In this document: piece after piece, positions 31,727 to 34,960 of the stretch
Layout of the letters: every line of letters begins with the position of its first letter
Position numbering within the stretch: position 1 is the first letter of the stretch
The notes under the pieces: generated by a model
Databases searched by the model: none
Seen by the model: the letters and a program-made list of their open reading frames with translations, nothing else
What the model was told of the DNA's origin: nothing
Origin: Gemmatimonadota bacterium
GTDB taxonomy: Bacteria; Latescibacterota; UBA2968; GCA-2709665
Direction: 5' to 3'
Assembly: GCA_002709665.1 (NCBI GenBank)
Contig: PAQK01000041.1
Location: forward strand, 23,694 to 58,653
DNA: 34,960 nt
Made by a program: the position numbers and the translations under genes

Positions 31727-32524
31727 ATGAAGCTTGGAGTTATGCCCGGTGACATCATTCCCTCTTCTGAACTGAAAGCAGAAGGATTCGACGCGATGCA
31801 GCTGTTCTGGGGCAAGGGCGATGGTGCGGCCGCCAACGATGCCGAACCTGCGAAGATCGCAGCGACCCTGGCTGCAGGTAACCTAGATCTGGCAGCCATG
31901 ACACTCCACATCGAACTTGTGGGCCCACACGGCCGAATCGATGCCGATGTCGAACGAGCCTTAGAACTGGTCGGCCGCACGGCCTCTCTGGACATCCATA
32001 AGGGTGACAACCCGCGGTCCATTCTGGTCTGGCACCCCTCAGGTTATCCTGAGAGCGAGGGCTTGGATGACCGGGCAATCTTCGACGGTCTGTGCGGCGC
32101 ACTCACGGAAATCTGCAGAGTCGCAGAGTCATCCGACGTTAATATCGCCGTTGAGATCACACGAAACAGCGCCGTTGGAAGCGCCGAAACGTTCCTCCAC
32201 CTAGCAGAACACGTCGACTCCAGTGCCCTCAAGGTCTGCATCGACGCCGCCAACTTCTGTCCCGACCGCACACCCCTGGTTCGTGCCATTCGCCGTCTGG
32301 CCCCCTACACCGTCATCGCTCATGGCAAGGACTGTTCATTCAAGGACAATGGAGAACCCGATACGTATGGGCCAACCGGATCTGGCAGACTGGACTACGA
32401 CACCTATATTCAGTCCCTGCTCGAGTTTGCGCCAGAATTACCCTATTTCGTGCTGGAGTACTACAAGTCGCGGGAAGACCTGCTGAAGGCACGCGACATT
32501 GTGCTGGAGGCTTTGGCTGGCTGA
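31727..32524 (+). CDS. Sugar phosphate isomerase/epimerase-type TIM barrel
   Basis: The 265-residue protein matches the AP_endonuc_2/xylose-isomerase-like barrel family. Metal-binding blocks are IAVEITRNS (Glu after strand 5), KVCIDAANFCPDRTP (Asp after strand 6), VIAHGKDC (His/Lys loop) and YFVLEYYKS (last Glu). These are typical of D-tagatose epimerase, inosose isomerase or hydroxypyruvate isomerase relatives. AAGGAGT precedes the ATG at the right spacing. Located between sugar-acid genes, it probably isomerises a keto sugar, but the substrate is unknown. Confidence 0.82.
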   Translation: MKLGVMPGDIIPSSELKAEGFDAMQLFWGKGDGAAANDAEPAKIAATLAAGNLDLAAMTLHIELVGPHGRIDADVERALELVGRTASLDIHKGDNPRSILVWHPSGYPESEGLDDRAIFDGLCGALTEICRVAESSDVNIAVEITRNSAVGSAETFLHLAEHVDSSALKVCIDAANFCPDRTPLVRAIRRLAPYTVIAHGKDCSFKDNGEPDTYGPTGSGRLDYDTYIQSLLEFAPELPYFVLEYYKSREDLLKARDIVLEALAG

Positions 32525-32550
32525 GGTTTGCGTTAGATTGACGGATAGAC

Positions 32551-32829
32551 TTGCCTGACATTCATCGGACTCGTTCTAAAGAGTACATCAACCCTTTGAT
32601 CCATCCATACGACAATTCTACGCAGACACGCTGGGACCGCGGCGAGTTCAAGGTTCAACTCAATCAGCCTAATAATCCTCGTCCCATTGGGTTTTGTGAC
32701 GGAAGCACAGAGGACGTCGCTGAACTTCACTTTATCGCTGAAGCCGAGGGTGTTGATGAAGTGAAAATCCACAAGAAGATCCTCAAGACCGGGCGGGAGA
32801 TCTGGACCTTGGGAGGAATCAATCGATGA
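32551..32829 (+). CDS. 92-residue protein of unknown function, possibly a fragment
   Basis: From a TTG at 32551 the frame reads through PRPIGFCDGSTEDVAELHF, IAEAEGVDEVKIHKKI and EIWTLGGINR. I do not recognise the family. It overlaps the next frame by ATGA, which suggests translational coupling, but the next frame is a pseudogene. No ribosome-binding site is evident, so it may be the tail of a decayed gene. Confidence 0.35.
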   Translation: MPDIHRTRSKEYINPLIHPYDNSTQTRWDRGEFKVQLNQPNNPRPIGFCDGSTEDVAELHFIAEAEGVDEVKIHKKILKTGREIWTLGGINR

Positions 32830-33499
32830 CGCGATTCGATGAAAGGGTGATCCTCCTCACAGGGGCTGCTCGGGGACTGGCTCGGGCAACAAGCACGTCT
32901 GTTGTCCGAGCGGGGTGGATCGCTGGGCCTCGTGGATATCCTCGAGCAGGAGGTGGTTGTCCTGGCGGCAGAGCTCGCGAAGACGCAAAGCCCTTCGTTG
33001 CCGATCTGTCGAGCGTTGGGGAGATAGGCAAAACGGTCGAAAGCGTTCTGGGAGCGTTCGGCCAGATCGATGTCCCGATCAACAACGCAGCTATTTGTCC
33101 CCGTATCCCGTTCGGCGACGCCACCGCTGAGGATTGGGATCGCCAGTTTGACAACTGTGGCTCCAAAATAGACATCTACAATGTACTGGACATCAAGCTT
33201 CACGATGGCGCGATAGCCAGCCTTGCAAGTACGGGTGCCACCAAGCCCTCTGAGCGAACCTATGAGGTCCGGGTATACGGAACCGAAGGCAGGCTCTTCA
33301 TGGATCTCTGGAAGGGGACCATGTCCTACACAAGGGCGACGGACAAGTGCACAAATACGAGGGACTCGCGCCACAGAACATCTACCCGCTCTATGCCGCT
33401 GCTACGAACCTCGTTGATGTAAGCCTCGGACTGGCCGGGAACGGGTCCCCCGCCACACTGGGGGCGACGGCGATGCGCATCATCAGGGCCCCCTGCTGA
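32826..33499 (+). pseudogene. Chimera: SDR N-terminus joined to Gfo/Idh/MocA C-terminus
   Basis: The first part is a short-chain dehydrogenase: RVILLTGAARGLARA, then in another frame LLSERGGSLGLVDILEQEVV, then back to ADLSSVGEIGKTVES and IDVPINNAAICPRIPFGD (NNA block). It stops being SDR at about 33150, before the catalytic Tyr-x3-Lys. What follows is the C-terminal domain of a Gfo/Idh/MocA oxidoreductase: YNVLDIKLHDGAIASLASTG, YEVRVYGTEGRLFMDLWKGT. After one more frameshift near 33330 it reads NIYPLYAAATNLVDVSLGL and AMRIIRAPC to the TGA at 33499. Three or more frameshifts and a fusion show it is dead. Confidence 0.8.
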
Positions 33500-33683
33500 T
33501 CAGCGTCTTGCGGGCAAAATGCCATCTTGTAGAAAGAGCCGTGGCGCTCCCTGCGCGCGGTCCTCAAGCCCTCATTTCTTCCTGGAGGCAAAGCAAGCGC
33601 CAACACGGACTCAAGACAAGTGCTCAGGCCACTTTTCAAGCGTCATCATGTTGATGTTCCCCATTCCCGAAAAGGAACCCTCT

Positions 33684-34844
33684 GTGAAAATCAAAGATAT
33701 CAAAGTCTACCCCACGTGGGTCGGGCATCGAAATCAGTTACTTGTAAAGATCGAAACCGACGAAGATGTTCACGGCTGGGGCGAATCCGGCGTCTCGGGA
33801 CGTGAACTGGCTGTCAAAGGCGCCGTCGAACACTACCGAGAATTCCTGATCGGTCGAGATCCCCGAAATCCGGGCGCCTTGTGGCAGGAGATGTATCGCA
33901 GTCAGTACTTCGAAGGTGGTCGCATCCTCACCGGAGCGATCTCCGCGATCGACATCGCTCTCTACGACATCATGGGCAAAGCGCTGGACATACCGGTTTA
34001 CCAACTCCTAGGCGGCAAACATCGCGACTATGTTCCCTGTTTCGCCACCACCGGTGCACCGTCGCTGGAGAAACTCATCGAGAATTGCGAGCTTCTGCTA
34101 GACAAGGGTTGGTCCGTCATCCGTTCGACCATCGCCTATCGGGGCAAAGCGAAAGGTGAGAATCTCTTCGAGCCGAGAGAATCCATCGGTGTATCGGCGG
34201 AATGGCTCGCGATTCTTCGACAGGAGCTCGGTCCCGATCCGGTCCTTGGGATCGACTACCACCATCGCCTCACTGTGGCCGAAGCTGCCTCGTTCTGTCA
34301 GAAAATGCCGGCTGGCACGCTTGACTTTATCGAAGAGCCCATTCGAGACGAATCACCGGAAGCATACGAATCGCTCCGAACAATGACCGACATTCCCTTC
34401 GCGATCGGAGAGGAGTTCGCCAGCAAGTGGCAGTTCGCGCCCTATCTGGAACGCGGCATCACACAGTTCGCCCGAATCGACATCTGCAATATCGGCGGTT
34501 TCACGGAATCGATGAAAGTCGCAGCAATGGCCGAATCACACTACATCGACCTGATGCCGCACAATCCACTCGGCCCTGTGTGCACAGCGGCAAGTGTTCA
34601 CCTCGGAGCAGCTGCACCCAACTTCGCCTGGCTCGAAGCCCGTTTGTCCCCGACCGAAAGCCTGAAATTTCAAGACCCGGAACTCTTCCCCAAGCAGCTG
34701 GAAATGGAGCGAGATCGATACATCGTCCCCGACAGCCCCGGACTCGGCGTCGAAGTCAACGAGGAAAAAGTTGCTGCGCAAACCTTTGAATTTTGGGAGG
34801 CCCCCCACCTGAATCGAGAAGATGGCTCATATACGAATTGGTAA
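33684..34844 (+). CDS. Galactonate-dehydratase-like enolase-superfamily enzyme
   Basis: From the GTG at 33684 (AAAGGAA seven bases upstream) the product has 386 residues, the size of D-galactonate dehydratase. The capping domain starts VKIKDIKVYPTWVGHRNQLL. The barrel has the expected ligands: GIDYHHRL (Asp and the His of the catalytic dyad), FIEEPIRDE (Glu), IGEEFASKW (Glu) and LMPHNPLGPV (second His). Such enzymes dehydrate sugar acids, and with UxuA this indicates sugar-acid catabolism through keto-deoxy sugar acids. Substrate specificity in this family cannot be read from sequence alone. The ORF-track start (33519) adds 55 residues that overlap non-coding sequence. Confidence 0.85.
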   Translation: MKIKDIKVYPTWVGHRNQLLVKIETDEDVHGWGESGVSGRELAVKGAVEHYREFLIGRDPRNPGALWQEMYRSQYFEGGRILTGAISAIDIALYDIMGKALDIPVYQLLGGKHRDYVPCFATTGAPSLEKLIENCELLLDKGWSVIRSTIAYRGKAKGENLFEPRESIGVSAEWLAILRQELGPDPVLGIDYHHRLTVAEAASFCQKMPAGTLDFIEEPIRDESPEAYESLRTMTDIPFAIGEEFASKWQFAPYLERGITQFARIDICNIGGFTESMKVAAMAESHYIDLMPHNPLGPVCTAASVHLGAAAPNFAWLEARLSPTESLKFQDPELFPKQLEMERDRYIVPDSPGLGVEVNEEKVAAQTFEFWEAPHLNREDGSYTNW

Positions 34845-34960
34845 CACAAGTGTGTAGCACCCCTGCATCTTGATTCCTGGGACCGTCGCCCGGCCTGTTC
34901 GCCGTAGCTTTAGTGCCGGGGGAAACTGAGTCGCGCGCAACGATGTATCTGGCTGATTCT
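34845..34960. other. Window end, no feature seen
   Basis: The last 116 bases contain no recognisable gene or structure. Confidence 0.5.

Noticed and set aside
1-34960. CRISPR arrays, tRNA, rRNA or complete insertion sequences
   Set aside because: No regularly spaced repeats, no tRNA T-loop and acceptor pattern, no rRNA sequence and no transposase with terminal inverted repeats were seen.

Overview
The window looks like a piece of a mid-GC, uncultivated bacterial genome. The gene mix fits environmental or host-associated phyla such as Latescibacterota or Poribacteria: UbiD decarboxylase, geranylgeranyl-reductase-like FAD enzyme, several Gfo/Idh/MocA, sugar-isomerase and mandelate-racemase type enzymes, and ankyrin remnants. 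The phylum is an inference from gene content only. Coding density is low. Intact genes alternate with many broken ones: ankyrin protein, Lhr helicase, response-regulator receiver, SF1 helicase, TetR, APH/CHK kinase, beta-lactamase, sialidase-like and SDR/Gfo. Several remnants are joined to a neighbouring gene by what look like deletions.

Region 1 (1-5.2 kb) holds an ankyrin pseudogene, a DUF2695 protein, a small membrane protein, a TPR-DUF2277 reading frame, a short Ku whose first 29 residues resemble the start of a LigD polymerase domain, a second membrane protein, and the C-terminal stub of an Lhr-type helicase. Region 2 (5.3-16 kb) is a DNA-repair block: uvrC, a frameshifted receiver domain, an MJ0936/YfcE-type phosphoesterase, an unknown acidic protein, a PA0069/SPL-type radical SAM protein, and a leftward operon dnaE2-imuB-DUF72.

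The strongest regulatory signal is in region 2. A 14-bp sequence, consensus TRYACRWATGTATA, occurs four times and always lies inside or over the -35/-10 elements of a sigma70-like promoter: upstream of dnaE2, upstream of the radical SAM gene, and as a pair at 7403-7433. I infer that this is the operator of an SOS-type repressor, probably a lineage-specific LexA box tying the mutasome and the radical SAM gene into one regulon. No lexA lies in the window.

Region 3 (16-19.5 kb) is a small regulatory cluster. It has one leftward XRE gene, a promoter-hairpin-terminator unit that looks like a small RNA, a helicase remnant, a promoter with a long hairpin, and a rightward three-gene operon (XRE, 66-aa protein, XRE) closed by a terminator. 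Region 4 (19.5-25.3 kb) has a secreted protein, a geranylgeranyl-reductase-family flavoprotein, a TetR remnant running into a 5'-truncated peroxiredoxin, a UbiD-family decarboxylase carrying a 7-bp tandem repeat, and a dead APH/CHK kinase. Region 5 (25.4 kb to the end, all on +) is a carbohydrate/sugar-acid island: Gfo/Idh/MocA oxidoreductase, mannonate dehydratase, NAD-dependent epimerase, a beta-propeller glycosidase-like protein, a sugar-phosphate isomerase/epimerase-type TIM barrel and a galactonate-dehydratase-like enolase-superfamily enzyme, separated by gene remnants.
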